64,000 nt of DNA from Ruminimicrobiellum sp045223915 (lineage in GTDB: Bacteria > Elusimicrobiota > Endomicrobiia > Endomicrobiales > Endomicrobiaceae), in assembly GCA_045223915.1 (NCBI GenBank), contig JBGUZU010000002.1, positions 1-64,000 of the forward strand, given 5' to 3'. Shown piece by piece: positions 36,232 to 46,200 of this stretch. Within the stretch, counting starts at the first letter, position 1. Each line of letters begins with the position of its first letter. The position numbers and the translations under genes were made by a program. The notes under the pieces are model-generated. The model had not been told where the DNA came from and searched no databases. It saw only the letters and a list, made by a program, of their open reading frames with translations.

Positions 36232-37542
36232 TTATCTCTTCTTTCTGCTTTTTAAAAGTTCTATCATACTGTAATCTTTATTTTTGTTTGCATAATACAT
36301 TGCTGAAAAGCCATCGTTATCGGTTGAATGCAATCTTGCTCCGCTATCCAAAAGTTTTTTTGCTATATCAAAATATCCCTTCGATGCAGCCAATATCAAC
36401 GGAGTTTTGCCGCTTGCATCCTTACCGTTAACCCTTGCACCGCTATCTATAAGAAACGAAACCATATCCAAATTATTCGTATCTACGGCAACATTTAATA
36501 ATCTCGTATTATTTTCATCTTTATAATTTATCATCGCACCGTTTTTAACAAGCAAATTAGCTATTTTCAAACTTCCCATTCTTACGGCTATTCCCAACGG
36601 TGTTATTCCGTTATTATCGGAAACATTAACATCCGCTTCATATTTTACAAGCATTTTTGCTATATCATAATTTGATTTATATACGGCATACATCAACGGA
36701 GTAATACCGTTACAATCTGCAACATTAATATCGGCTCCCGTCGTAAAAGCAAGTTGCACCAAATCAATATTATTTGATGCACAGGCCGATATCATAGGTG
36801 TTATTCCGCTGTCATCAGCTAAATTAATATCTGCACCCTTTGATATTAAAAAAGCAGCCATATCATAATCGTTACTGTCAAAAGCAATTATTAGAGGAGT
36901 TTTTCCCTGAATACCTCTTTCATCTATTTCCGAACCGTATGCAATAAATCTTTCGGCCAAACGAATATTTGAAGTAAGAATGGATTCTCCCAATGTTCCG
37001 GGAATCGTTCCAACCTTATTAAAATATTTCACGATATCGTTATAACCGTTTTTCATTGCAAAAACCGAAGCCGTAAGCCCGTCTTTTGTTTTTGCATTTA
37101 TATCGGCATTATGTTTGACCAAACTTTTTACCAAATCAAACATTCCTCTTTCGGAAGCCATCATCAAAGCCGTCATACCGTTAGGTAATTTAGTATCGAC
37201 ATCAACGCCATGATCTATTAATGATTTTGCAACCTGGTCCATGCCTTTATTTATAGCTAACATCAAAGAATTCATTCCTCTGTTATACGAAACATTAACA
37301 TTTGCTCCGTTTCTTATAAGCATGAGTGCAATATCCGAATATCCCATACTGATGGATGTTAATAAGACGGGATTACCGACGGAATCCTGAGAATTTGTAC
37401 TGACACCTTTCCTTATACATTGTCTTACCAAATCGTAATTATTTTGTTTTACGGCATTCACGATTGTTTCGGTATTATATGTAGCCGCATAACAAAAATT
37501 TGAAAACAAAATAAAAAAAAGTATTAGTGTTTTTTTTAACAT
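36232..37542 (-). CDS. Exported ankyrin-repeat protein
   Basis: A 436-residue protein made of a signal peptide (KKTLILFFILFSNFCYA, cleavage likely after Ala) followed by about twelve ankyrin repeats that fill the rest. Repeat hallmarks recur every 33 residues: G-x-TPL-x-A, LL/LI-x2-GA and D-VN. No enzymatic domain is seen. Ankyrin repeats bind proteins, and the signal peptide suggests a periplasmic or surface location. The start codon follows the stop of the 1546-residue TPR gene by 1 base, so the two are almost certainly cotranscribed and translationally coupled. A partner interaction between them is possible but unproven. Confidence 0.9.
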   Translation of the reverse strand: MLKKTLILFFILFSNFCYAATYNTETIVNAVKQNNYDLVRQCIRKGVSTNSQDSVGNPVLLTSISMGYSDIALMLIRNGANVNVSYNRGMNSLMLAINKGMDQVAKSLIDHGVDVDTKLPNGMTALMMASERGMFDLVKSLVKHNADINAKTKDGLTASVFAMKNGYNDIVKYFNKVGTIPGTLGESILTSNIRLAERFIAYGSEIDERGIQGKTPLIIAFDSNDYDMAAFLISKGADINLADDSGITPMISACASNNIDLVQLAFTTGADINVADCNGITPLMYAVYKSNYDIAKMLVKYEADVNVSDNNGITPLGIAVRMGSLKIANLLVKNGAMINYKDENNTRLLNVAVDTNNLDMVSFLIDSGARVNGKDASGKTPLILAASKGYFDIAKKLLDSGARLHSTDNDGFSAMYYANKNKDYSMIELLKSRKKR

Positions 37543-37543
37543 A

Positions 37544-40500
37544 TTATGAATTTAACTCGGCAATTTTCATATTACATTCTTTTGCCAATTTTACATCAAG
37601 TCTTGCAGCTTCTTTATATTTTTCAATAGCCAATCCTACTTCTTGGCTTTTTTCATAAACTTCGGCTAATCCGAAATATGCCAATGCATATTTTGGATTT
37701 ATCTCTATTGCTTTTGTATAAAAAGCTTTTGCCTGTTCGAAATTATTGTTTATTTTATATATATCACCTATCTTGGAATATGCAAAAGTTGCCTTAGGAG
37801 ATAATTCTATCACCGTAATCAAATCTTTTATTGCGGAATCATATTTCTTTATTTCAATATAAGCTTCAGCTCTTAACAGATATCCTTGTGAATCTTTATA
37901 ATTGAAAGATATTGCCTGATCCAATTCGGAAATAGCTTCTTCATATTTTTGCTTTCTGAAACTTATGTTTCCTCTGTTTAAATGTATCATACTGGCAGAT
38001 ACATTTATTTTTCTGTCTTCCTTTGCTATCTCGGAATTCTTACCTATATCATCAATATTAACATTGATAACAGGTGCTGCTTTATGTTCTGCAACAGCTT
38101 CTTTTTTAGGTTGTTCTATATTGGGTTTTGTTTCCTGTTTTATTTCTTGTTTTACTTCCTGTTTTGTTTCCTGTTGTATCTCTTGTTTTACTTCTTGCTG
38201 TACTTCAGGTTGTATATCTTGTTGTACCTCTTTCTCTGCTTCCTGTTGTACTTCAGGTTGTTCTTTTGTTTCCTCAACAACATTATCTGTCGAACTCATA
38301 TATTGCTTTACATCCGCTCCCAAAGATTCCGCTTGTGCAAAATCTTTTTCGGCTTCTTTATTCTTTCCGAGTTTTTTATATAACAATGCTCTCTTTAAAT
38401 AATACTCGCCGTTTTTATCGTCAAGTTGTATTAATTTGGAACAATTATTTACAGCATCGCTTATTTTATCATTCTTTTCAAAGAAAGCTATTTTATCCAA
38501 AAATAAATCTTTATCTTTGGAATTCATTTTTGTAGCTTTTTCAAAATCTTGTGTAGAAAGTTTGACATTGTTTAACTCGTGGTAAATTTTTGCTCTTAAC
38601 CAATAACATTTATAATCCGACGAATCCATATTAACGGCTCTGTTTAAAAAGTCTAATGCCGCCTTTAAATTTTGTTGATAAAAACAGGATTTTGCCAACA
38701 TATAGAAAAGAACTTTATTCTTTGTACCTTTTTCCAAAGCCCTTGTTAAATATTTTATTGCACTGTCATAATCTCCTGTTTCGGCGAAGCTTACTCCCAA
38801 ATAGAAATCCGTAACTTTATCTTGTTTTTTAGCTTCATATATAGAAACCAACAAAGAGATAACTTCGTGATATTTCTTCAATTGAAAAGCTACTGTCGCC
38901 AATAAGAATTTATTATCTATCTTGGTTTCAAAGTCGCTGACTTGTTTCATGTCATCGTATGCTTCGGAATATTTTGATTGTTTAACATAATAATTTATTC
39001 TCGACAAATAAGCCTGATTATAACTCGGATCATAATCTAATGCGGAATCTATATCTTTAAGATAATTCGTATAATCTTTTATTTCCTGATACATCAATGC
39101 CCTTTCAAAGTATACATCGGCATCCACCAAATCAGAATCAATAACTTTATTAATACATTGTATTGCATCTTTATATTTTTTCAATCCGTTAAAAGCTTTG
39201 GATCTGTTTCTGTAAAATTCGGGACCGACGTTTTTATCATATTTAATCGCCATATCATAATCTTTAACGGCATCTTTGAATTTTGACTGTTCTAAATATA
39301 AATCTCCTCTTTTTTGATAATAAAAAGAGTTTGTTTTATCTTCTTTTATAAGTTTATCCAATTGACTGATTGTAAAAGTAACTTCTTCCGGTTTCTCTTG
39401 TTGAACATTTGAAACATTATCTTCAACAACATTTTGTTGAACATTATTAACATTGTTATTTCCTTCAACAGTTTCTTCTTTAACCGCAGTTGTCGAAGTA
39501 ACAACATTTTCGTCAGCGACATTATATTTATCGGTATTTGTATCAACACTTGTATTTGTGTTGTTATCTGTATTATTATCCGCAGTAACAGTATCTGTAA
39601 CAGGACTTACATTTACACTTACATCTTCTTGAGGCTGTATTTCGGGTTGTGCTTCAATCTGCACTTCATTGTGAACTTCAGGTTGTTGTTCCGATACAAC
39701 TCCGTTAACTTCATCTTGGACAAAGTTTACTTCTTGCGGTTTCCCGGGTATTACTTCTTCCTGAATTTTTTCTTCCGGTAAAGGCTGTTCCGCAAAAGTA
39801 TTTTCTTCTTTTCTTCCGACAGTGAAATCTTTAACTATCGTTACGGTTTTTCCTATTTCTTCAATTTCATTTTCAACGGTTTCTCTCGGCTCTTCGGTTT
39901 CGATACTTTCTTCGACAATTTTTGCTTTCTTTGCCGAACTCTTTGTATGTTTTCTTCCAGCAGATACAGTTGAAACTTTACTCTTTTTCTCTTTTGTCTT
40001 TTTCTTCTCGGAATAGAAATATCTTTTCGTATCTAATATTTCCCTGTCTAAATCCAACACATTGTTTTCACTCAACATTTTCAATGCAATATCATAATTT
40101 TTTATCGCATCAATTATTTCACCTTTATTTCTGTTTATTATTCCTTTATAGAAATATACATTCGGATTAGCATCTTCGGTATTTAACAAAAATTCTATAT
40201 CCGCCAATGCTTCCGCATAAGCCTTCATTTTAATGTATACTTTTATTCTCTTTAAATAAAATTCTTCTTTTTCCGGATTTAACGTTATTATTCTCGTGTA
40301 ATCCATGAGAGCTTTAGGATAATCACCGAGCTTAAAATAAGAATCCGCTCTTAAAATTAAAACATGTATATTATCTTGCCTTTCATCCAAAAATGCCGTT
40401 GCAAAATTAATACAAGATTCATATTCTTCTTTTAAAAATTTAATTTGGATATTCAATAATTCCGCATCTTGATTTTTATTGTCGATTTCCAACACACTGG

Positions 40501-42184
40501 CAACATCACTTTCGGCTTCATCATACATTTTTTTATTTACAAATATTTTTGATCTTCGAATATAAGATTCAACATCGTTTTGATTTTGTTCCAAAATTTT
40601 GTTTAAATCGTCCAATGCTTCGTCGTCATAACCGGATTTCACCAAAGCAACCGCTCTTTTTTTATAAACCGCAACATCGGCATATCCCAAAGAAACGGCC
40701 TTATCGAAATATTCAAGTGCCGTGGTGTTTTCCATTGTATTAAGATAACATACACCCAAATAGAAATTAGTTTCCTTCAACAGATATTGTGCTTTAAGTG
40801 TTTGTTTAAAATCATCTATGGCAATTTTATAATCTCTGCTTTTAACATAAGAATTTCCTCTCCAATAATATGCTTCTATTATCGTAGGATCCTTTTCTAT
40901 AACATCCGTAAAATATTTTATTGCCGCATCATATTTGTCGAGTTTAAACAATGTTAAGGCATAAGCAAAAAGCATTTCCGACAAATCGTATGAAAGTTCT
41001 ATAGCTTTGAAGAAATATTTCTCCGCGGCAAGATAATCTTCCGTAAAAAAGTAACACAAACCGCAACAATACAACAATTCAGGTGTTTTGCTCCCGTCGA
41101 TTTCTATTGCCTTTTTAAAATTATCTATAGCACTGTTATAATCTTCGTTTAAAACACTCATGTATCCCAAAAAGGCAAAACTTATGAAATTTTTATCCAT
41201 AAATTCTACGGCCTGCAAAATTTCTTCGTATGCTTTCTGGGTTTTATCTTGTGATAAGAGAATGCTTGCTTTTTCAATATAGGCCGGACCGAAAGAATAA
41301 TCCAAATCTATTGATTCCGAATAATCTTTCAAAGCTTTATCATCCAAGCCCTGCTCTTTATGTAAATTACCTAAATTGTAATACGCATAACAATCTTCCG
41401 GCATTTTTTCTATAGCTTCTTTAAAGCATGCTTCGGCATCATCTTCTTCCAATTGTTTTCTGTGTGCAAGACCTTTATTATTCAGAATATAAACGTCCTC
41501 GGGTTTTAATTTTAATGCGACCTCAAAATCTTTTATGGCATCGTCTAAAGATTCTATATTTGTGTAAGTTATACCTCTGTTACAAAAAGCATAAGCATCC
41601 GTAGGATTTAATTCTATAGCCTTGGTAAAATCTTTTATTGCTTCCTGATATTGAAACAATCCCCTGTGTGCCATTGCTCTGCCGTAAAATGCGGATTCTA
41701 TGTAAGAATTCAATTCTATTGCTTTATCGAAATATTTTATGGCTTCTTCAAATAAATTTTGAATTACTCTTATGCTTCCCAATGTCGTATATACACTCGG
41801 ATTTTGAGGATTAAGTTCTATGGCTGTTTTAAAATCCTGTTCGGACAGGTCGAACTCTTTTAAGAAAACATAAGTTTCTCCTCTTGCTATAAATGCAAAA
41901 GTAAAATTTTTATCCAATTCTATGGCTTTTGAAAAATCTTCTATGGCATTTTTGTAATCTGTCTTTTTGTGATATGCTAAGCCTCTGTTATAATATACCG
42001 AAGCATCGGTTGGGTTGTATGCTATTTTTGACGTGTATAAATGTATTTGCTTATCTAAATCTTTTTTTTGTTGCGAAGTTAAAATTTTGTTAATATTTAT
42101 TTTGTACTTTTCAGGATAAAACTCCATATCTTCTACAAGTTTTTTTATAAAAGAATTTATGCTTTTCTTGTAATCAACCGTCAT
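37544..42184 (-). CDS. Very large TPR-repeat protein (1546 aa)
   Basis: A scaffold-like protein built from roughly three dozen tetratricopeptide repeats (A-x3-YNRGLAYHKKTDYKNAIEDF type, 34-residue period). Two low-complexity linkers interrupt it: an acidic/Asn/Gln/Val-rich stretch (about residues 750-945) and a Gln-Glu-Val-Lys stretch (about 1300-1365) made of short VQQE/VKQE/IKQE units. No signal peptide or transmembrane segment is evident, so it is probably cytoplasmic, in contrast to the exported ankyrin protein it is coupled to. GGGAG precedes the ATG. Antisense reading frames over the low-complexity parts are artefacts. Function unknown; protein-protein interaction is expected from the fold. 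Confidence 0.92.
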   Translation of the reverse strand: MTVDYKKSINSFIKKLVEDMEFYPEKYKININKILTSQQKKDLDKQIHLYTSKIAYNPTDASVYYNRGLAYHKKTDYKNAIEDFSKAIELDKNFTFAFIARGETYVFLKEFDLSEQDFKTAIELNPQNPSVYTTLGSIRVIQNLFEEAIKYFDKAIELNSYIESAFYGRAMAHRGLFQYQEAIKDFTKAIELNPTDAYAFCNRGITYTNIESLDDAIKDFEVALKLKPEDVYILNNKGLAHRKQLEEDDAEACFKEAIEKMPEDCYAYYNLGNLHKEQGLDDKALKDYSESIDLDYSFGPAYIEKASILLSQDKTQKAYEEILQAVEFMDKNFISFAFLGYMSVLNEDYNSAIDNFKKAIEIDGSKTPELLYCCGLCYFFTEDYLAAEKYFFKAIELSYDLSEMLFAYALTLFKLDKYDAAIKYFTDVIEKDPTIIEAYYWRGNSYVKSRDYKIAIDDFKQTLKAQYLLKETNFYLGVCYLNTMENTTALEYFDKAVSLGYADVAVYKKRAVALVKSGYDDEALDDLNKILEQNQNDVESYIRRSKIFVNKKMYDEAESDVASVLEIDNKNQDAELLNIQIKFLKEEYESCINFATAFLDERQDNIHVLILRADSYFKLGDYPKALMDYTRIITLNPEKEEFYLKRIKVYIKMKAYAEALADIEFLLNTEDANPNVYFYKGIINRNKGEIIDAIKNYDIALKMLSENNVLDLDREILDTKRYFYSEKKKTKEKKSKVSTVSAGRKHTKSSAKKAKIVEESIETEEPRETVENEIEEIGKTVTIVKDFTVGRKEENTFAEQPLPEEKIQEEVIPGKPQEVNFVQDEVNGVVSEQQPEVHNEVQIEAQPEIQPQEDVSVNVSPVTDTVTADNNTDNNTNTSVDTNTDKYNVADENVVTSTTAVKEETVEGNNNVNNVQQNVVEDNVSNVQQEKPEEVTFTISQLDKLIKEDKTNSFYYQKRGDLYLEQSKFKDAVKDYDMAIKYDKNVGPEFYRNRSKAFNGLKKYKDAIQCINKVIDSDLVDADVYFERALMYQEIKDYTNYLKDIDSALDYDPSYNQAYLSRINYYVKQSKYSEAYDDMKQVSDFETKIDNKFLLATVAFQLKKYHEVISLLVSIYEAKKQDKVTDFYLGVSFAETGDYDSAIKYLTRALEKGTKNKVLFYMLAKSCFYQQNLKAALDFLNRAVNMDSSDYKCYWLRAKIYHELNNVKLSTQDFEKATKMNSKDKDLFLDKIAFFEKNDKISDAVNNCSKLIQLDDKNGEYYLKRALLYKKLGKNKEAEKDFAQAESLGADVKQYMSSTDNVVEETKEQPEVQQEAEKEVQQDIQPEVQQEVKQEIQQETKQEVKQEIKQETKPNIEQPKKEAVAEHKAAPVINVNIDDIGKNSEIAKEDRKINVSASMIHLNRGNISFRKQKYEEAISELDQAISFNYKDSQGYLLRAEAYIEIKKYDSAIKDLITVIELSPKATFAYSKIGDIYKINNNFEQAKAFYTKAIEINPKYALAYFGLAEVYEKSQEVGLAIEKYKEAARLDVKLAKECNMKIAELNS

Positions 42185-42201
42185 TTATATTCTCCCGTAA
42201 C

Positions 42202-42441
42202 TTATTTCTTTTTAATAAAAGTACCTGCTACCAATCCTATAAACATTCCGGTAATAATACCCATCAAAATGTCGGTAATACCTACGATTGCGATAAAAAT
42301 TCCGAATACCGCACCGACCAATAAACCGACAACATCGTATGTCTTTTGCTTGGGTTCTGCCTCTGCCTCCTGAATCAACTCATCGTTGCTCATTTCTTCC
42401 TGATTTATATCTTCTTGATTTATATCTTCGTTATTTTCCAT
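42202..42441 (-). CDS. Small two-helix membrane protein
   Basis: A 79-residue protein with an acidic N-terminal tail that contains a short internal repeat (EDINQEDINQEE), then two glycine-rich hydrophobic helices (VVGLLVGAVFGIFIAIVG and MGIITGMFIGLVAGTF) with spacing like glycine-zipper membrane proteins, ending in KKK. It is probably an inner-membrane protein. It lies 17 bases upstream of the large TPR gene and so is probably in the same operon; it might tether that protein to the membrane, which is speculation. I do not recognise a named family. Confidence 0.75.
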   Translation of the reverse strand: MENNEDINQEDINQEEMSNDELIQEAEAEPKQKTYDVVGLLVGAVFGIFIAIVGITDILMGIITGMFIGLVAGTFIKKK

Positions 42442-42483
42442 AAATTATACTCGTAAACTTTTCTTTATATTATACCATTATAC

Positions 42484-43836
42484 CTATTGTATTTTCAATA
42501 AGTTTTTTATTTTTTCCAAAACTTCTTCTTTAGTTATTTTAGGATCATCGAATTGCAAATTTTTTATGTACTGTTTCACATCATTTATCCATTTCCCGGC
42601 AGGTTTGTTGAATATTTCAATCAATTCATTCCCGTTAAACAATTCTTCTTTAGGCAACAGCATATTTTTTTGTTCCAAAGTTTTAACCCTGTCAAAAAGT
42701 TCACCGTCGAATTTTTTTGTATCGGCAACGGTTAACAATCTTATGTTATCTATATCTTCTCCTAACTTATTTGCAAATCTTCTTACCGAAGAATCTTTCC
42801 AACTTGTATCATACATTTTAGGATACATGTGATTTTCTATAAGAAAACACACCTTTTTTATAAAATCCGCAGAATATTTTAATCTGGCTAAAATATCTTT
42901 TGCCAGTTTTGAGCTTATCGACTCATGATTTATAAATGAAATTTTGCCGTTGTTTTCGGATTTTGTCTGTACTTTTCCTATATCGTGAAGCAAAGCTGTC
43001 ATTCTCAAAAGCAAATCGGGTTTTATGCTATCGACAACATCCATAGTATGTTCATAAACATCTTTGTCATGATAAGGTTTCGGTTGTTCAATATTTTGAT
43101 TTTGTTTAAGTTCCGGAAATAAAATTTCAAGCAAACCTATATCATCTAACATATCGAAAGCTTTTGAAGGTTTATCCAGCAACAACATTTTATTTATTTC
43201 CTCGGCAATTCTTTCACCGGAAACAATCTTTATTCTTTCCGCTTTATTTTTCATACTTTGATATGTTTTGGGTTCTATCGTAAAATTTAATTGAAAAGAC
43301 TGTCTTACCGCTCTTAATATTCTTAAGGGATCTTGTTCAAAAATTATATCGGAAGCGGATTCATCGGTAACTCTTATAATTTTATCTTCTATATCTTCCA
43401 AACCTTTTTTTGTTAAATCCAACAATTCAAAATCATTTAATCTTAAAAATAATGCATTAACGGTAAAATCTCGTCTTAAAGCATCTTGTTCCAATGTTCC
43501 TATTTCGGTTTGAGGATTTCTCGAATTTTTATCATAATACTCTTTTCTTGGCATTATAAATTCTATTTCTTTGTTCTCAATGAGTAATTTTGATGTTGCG
43601 AATTTTTCGAATGTAACAGGAGGATGGATATTCAATTCTTCGGCCACTATTTTAGAAAACTCTATTCCGGCATTTTCGCCTTCAACCATAATATCCAAAT
43701 CGTTCGGTTCTCTGTTTAAAATAATATCCCTGACAAAACCGCCGACAGCATAAATAATAAAATTGTTATTTTTTGCTATTTTTATAAGCTTTTCAACTAC
43801 AGATTGATAAGTTTGAGGTATTTTCAAAGACTTCAT
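42484..43836 (-). CDS. cca: tRNA nucleotidyltransferase (loop-containing; CCA- or A-adding)
   Basis: A class II polymerase-beta-type tRNA nucleotidyltransferase of 450 residues. Visible motifs: GGFVRDIIL and DLDIMV (catalytic Asp pair), RRDFTVNAL (motif B), QDPLRILRA (nucleotide-recognition region with Asp and Arg), ERIAEE, and a C-terminal HD domain with LLHDIGK near 282. Between the catalytic strand and RRDF it keeps the long flexible loop (KEYYDKNSRNP and onward) needed for adding the terminal A. It lies next to tRNA-Ser, whose 3' CCA is not encoded. A second enzyme of this family at 52659-54113 lacks the loop, so this one may be the A-adding member of a pair, or a full CCA enzyme. No clear ribosome binding site is seen. 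Confidence 0.9.
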   Translation of the reverse strand: MKSLKIPQTYQSVVEKLIKIAKNNNFIIYAVGGFVRDIILNREPNDLDIMVEGENAGIEFSKIVAEELNIHPPVTFEKFATSKLLIENKEIEFIMPRKEYYDKNSRNPQTEIGTLEQDALRRDFTVNALFLRLNDFELLDLTKKGLEDIEDKIIRVTDESASDIIFEQDPLRILRAVRQSFQLNFTIEPKTYQSMKNKAERIKIVSGERIAEEINKMLLLDKPSKAFDMLDDIGLLEILFPELKQNQNIEQPKPYHDKDVYEHTMDVVDSIKPDLLLRMTALLHDIGKVQTKSENNGKISFINHESISSKLAKDILARLKYSADFIKKVCFLIENHMYPKMYDTSWKDSSVRRFANKLGEDIDNIRLLTVADTKKFDGELFDRVKTLEQKNMLLPKEELFNGNELIEIFNKPAGKWINDVKQYIKNLQFDDPKITKEEVLEKIKNLLKIQ

Positions 43837-43952
43837 TTTATATTTTAATTTATAACCGAAAAAATATGTTTTTACAAAAAAAAAGAAACTACTTCTTATA
43901 ATTTCTATTCACCGAAAATACAACTTCTTCGATTTAATACACTGAAAGGATA

Positions 43953-44039
43953 CGGAGAGAGAGGGATTCGAACCCTCGATAGAGTTCCCCCTATAGCAGT
44001 TTTCGAGACTACCGCCTTCAACCACTCGGCCATCTCTCC
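43953..44039 (-). tRNA. tRNA-Ser (anticodon CGA)
   Basis: The 87-base class II tRNA folds completely. The acceptor GGAGAGA pairs with TCTCTCC, the discriminator is G, the D arm contains GGCCGAGTGG, the anticodon loop is CTCGAAA (CGA), a long variable arm follows, and the T arm is GAGGG-TTCGAAT-CCCTC. The CCA tail is not encoded; TA follows. Confidence 0.95.
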
Positions 44040-44072
44040 CCATAAGAGATTAAAAAATTTTCAAATAAACTT

Positions 44073-44471
44073 TTATTCCTTAGAAAAATTATCTATTATT
44101 TCCGGCTCTTCCGTAAGAGATCCGTTTAATGTCAAACTGTTATCACTGCCGCCGCTCTCAATTACAGCCGTAAAAACATCGTTATCACCTGTAGTGATTT
44201 TGTAACCGGTAAAATACTTATTAGCTCTCGCATCAATACCTAATACAGCGGTATGATCTTCAAAATTATTGTTTGTATCATAAAATTGACCGTTTCTTGA
44301 ATAATATACCTGCTGTGCGGCATGAATTTCCGCAAGCAAAGCCTTACCTTCGGTTGCCATACCCTTTCTTACATATCCTCTGTAAATAGGAACAGCAGCC
44401 ATAGACAAAACTCCGACTATAGCTATCGTTATTATAACTTCCGGCATAGTAAAACCCTTTATTTTTATCAT
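44073..44471 (-). CDS. Type IV prepilin / pseudopilin-like protein
   Basis: A 132-residue prepilin. It has a short positively charged leader (MIKIKG), cleavage before Phe7, the conserved Glu at +5 (GFTMPEVIITIAI), then one hydrophobic helix. A short globular part follows, with the GRYV/KALLAEIHAAQQVYYSRNGQFYD region typical of PilE/GspG-like pilins. It would be processed by a prepilin peptidase and assembled at the inner membrane. No pilus assembly genes are near, so it is either an orphan major pilin or one of many dispersed pilins. It has its own strong promoter. Confidence 0.9.
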   Translation of the reverse strand: MIKIKGFTMPEVIITIAIVGVLSMAAVPIYRGYVRKGMATEGKALLAEIHAAQQVYYSRNGQFYDTNNNFEDHTAVLGIDARANKYFTGYKITTGDNDVFTAVIESGGSDNSLTLNGSLTEEPEIIDNFSKE

Positions 44472-44517
44472 AATTACAACCTCTCTACAAACAAATATCT
44501 CTCTAAACTCACACTAT

Positions 44518-44546
44518 ATTATAATACAAACAACCATTTTTTTCAA
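44518..44546 (-). promoter_or_regulatory. Strong sigma-70-like promoter of the prepilin gene
   Basis: On minus, TTGAAA and TATAAT are separated by exactly 17 bases, 46 bases upstream of the prepilin ATG, within the 94-base gap after the O-antigen ligase gene. AGAGAGG follows as a ribosome binding site. Confidence 0.75.
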
Positions 44547-44565
44547 TATCTTTTACCCCTGATAA

Positions 44566-46200
44566 TCAAGCATTTAAATTGTTTATTTTTATGAAGATTT
44601 TTGATATTTTTTTGCTGTAAGGATAACGTTCGATATAATCATAAGCCAGCGAATATAAGTATTCTCTTTTTTCCGCTGTTTCTTTCTTTTTTAAAGAATC
44701 GTTATATATCGTTATTATATAATTTTCAAGATACTTGGGATTTCCGGACAACTTAACCGCTTTGTCCAAATATTCTATTTCCTGATCTTTAGGCATATTT
44801 TTAGAAAAAGTATAATATCTCCAAGCCATAACATTTCTGCAGGAAATAAATATAACAAAAATTATCAATAAACCAAATACTATCTTAGATAATATCCCGT
44901 TTCTTAAATTAAAAGTTTTTTTATCCTTATAAAAAGAAACCGAACACAGTATTGCCAAACAAATAAGGAAAAACATTGCATTTGCCGGAATATGAAAATG
45001 AAAATCGACAAAACTTCCGATACAAATTGAACAACAGGCCGAAAACAAACCTATAAATAAAATCTTTTTCTTATACGATAAAAATTTTATTCTCCTTAAG
45101 AAAATAAATATAAGAACAAAAATAAGTAATAAAAATATTGCATAAACCGGATATCCGACATCCAACAACAATTCCAACCAATCATTATGTAAATATTCGG
45201 GATATGCTTTTAAATCTTCTTTCAAATATTTATCTATGAGTATAGGAAAAGAAGCAAAACCTATTCCCGTAACAGGATAATCTTTTAAGACATCAAAAGA
45301 CATATCGTATAACTTTAACCTGGTTGCTTCGGATATACCGGTAGTTCTTTGACTGTAAGCATTAATTGCGTCTATATTTTTGTATATAACAAAAGAAGAT
45401 GTTCCCAATATAACAAGCACAAATAAAATTTTATAAATTTTCTGTTTAATGTTGTCCGAAAAATGATAAACGTATAAAAGCATGAATATAAATACGGAAA
45501 CGAATGTCGCTAACATCGCTCCTCTGGACCGTGTTAAAACAACACTTATCAACAACAACACTGATATTATACTTAATACAATTTGTATAACTAAAAATTC
45601 ATTTTTTTTATTTTCGACCAAATATTTTTGATATCTCAAAAAATTATAAATCAATAAAGCTAAAGATATGAAAAACGACATCGACAAAAATACTCCGGCA
45701 TTGTTCCTGTTTGTAAACGGTCCGAAATTACCTAGACTTTCCATTCCCAAAAAGAATTTAATATATTCGCCCTTTGGAAAACAAAGGCCTATCATCAGCA
45801 CGACAGCAGAAACGGTCAATGTTAAATATAAAAGTTTTTTTATTTTTTTCGACTCATAAAACAGTTGATTAACAACCATAAAAAACATCATGTATGTAAA
45901 GATGGAATTAAGTTCTTTCAGTGTATGATACGGTGAAACCGTAAACGGTATAAAATCTTTTTGCTGTAATATTGTATGATGGTTTAATATTTGTATAACG
46001 GCAATCAAAATAAACATTACAAAAATAATATTCACCGATAATGCCGGAAAAGTAAAAGAAAGTTTTCTTTTAGTAAACAAAAGATATACAAATATAAAAG
46101 AAACTATCAATTGAAAAATAAAAAATGCCCAAGGTTCTGTCCCTGCAAAACTCAAAGGCACAAAAAAGATTAGTATTGAAAGAAGTAAATTAACAAACAT
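44566..46200 (-). CDS. O-antigen ligase/polymerase family membrane protein (WaaL/Wzy_C)
   Basis: A 544-residue inner-membrane protein with about twelve hydrophobic segments and the Wzy_C signature around LTRSRGAMLATF, with a large periplasmic region following (GIGFASFPILIDKYL, HNDWLELLLDVG). Such proteins join O-antigen to lipid A core, polymerise surface glycans or glycosylate pilins. The family cannot be resolved further here, although a prepilin gene lies immediately downstream and could be a target. The ATG overlaps the pyrK stop codon by one base (TAATG), so it is translationally coupled to a pyrimidine gene, an odd pairing. Confidence 0.85.
   Translation of the reverse strand: MFVNLLLSILIFFVPLSFAGTEPWAFFIFQLIVSFIFVYLLFTKRKLSFTFPALSVNIIFVMFILIAVIQILNHHTILQQKDFIPFTVSPYHTLKELNSIFTYMMFFMVVNQLFYESKKIKKLLYLTLTVSAVVLMIGLCFPKGEYIKFFLGMESLGNFGPFTNRNNAGVFLSMSFFISLALLIYNFLRYQKYLVENKKNEFLVIQIVLSIISVLLLISVVLTRSRGAMLATFVSVFIFMLLYVYHFSDNIKQKIYKILFVLVILGTSSFVIYKNIDAINAYSQRTTGISEATRLKLYDMSFDVLKDYPVTGIGFASFPILIDKYLKEDLKAYPEYLHNDWLELLLDVGYPVYAIFLLLIFVLIFIFLRRIKFLSYKKKILFIGLFSACCSICIGSFVDFHFHIPANAMFFLICLAILCSVSFYKDKKTFNLRNGILSKIVFGLLIIFVIFISCRNVMAWRYYTFSKNMPKDQEIEYLDKAVKLSGNPKYLENYIITIYNDSLKKKETAEKREYLYSLAYDYIERYPYSKKISKIFIKINNLNA

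Noticed and set aside
37965..38535. Overlapping plus-strand frames rich in Cys, Ser and Phe
   Set aside because: All lie opposite the VQQE/VKQE low-complexity linker of the TPR gene; the repeats open all antisense frames.
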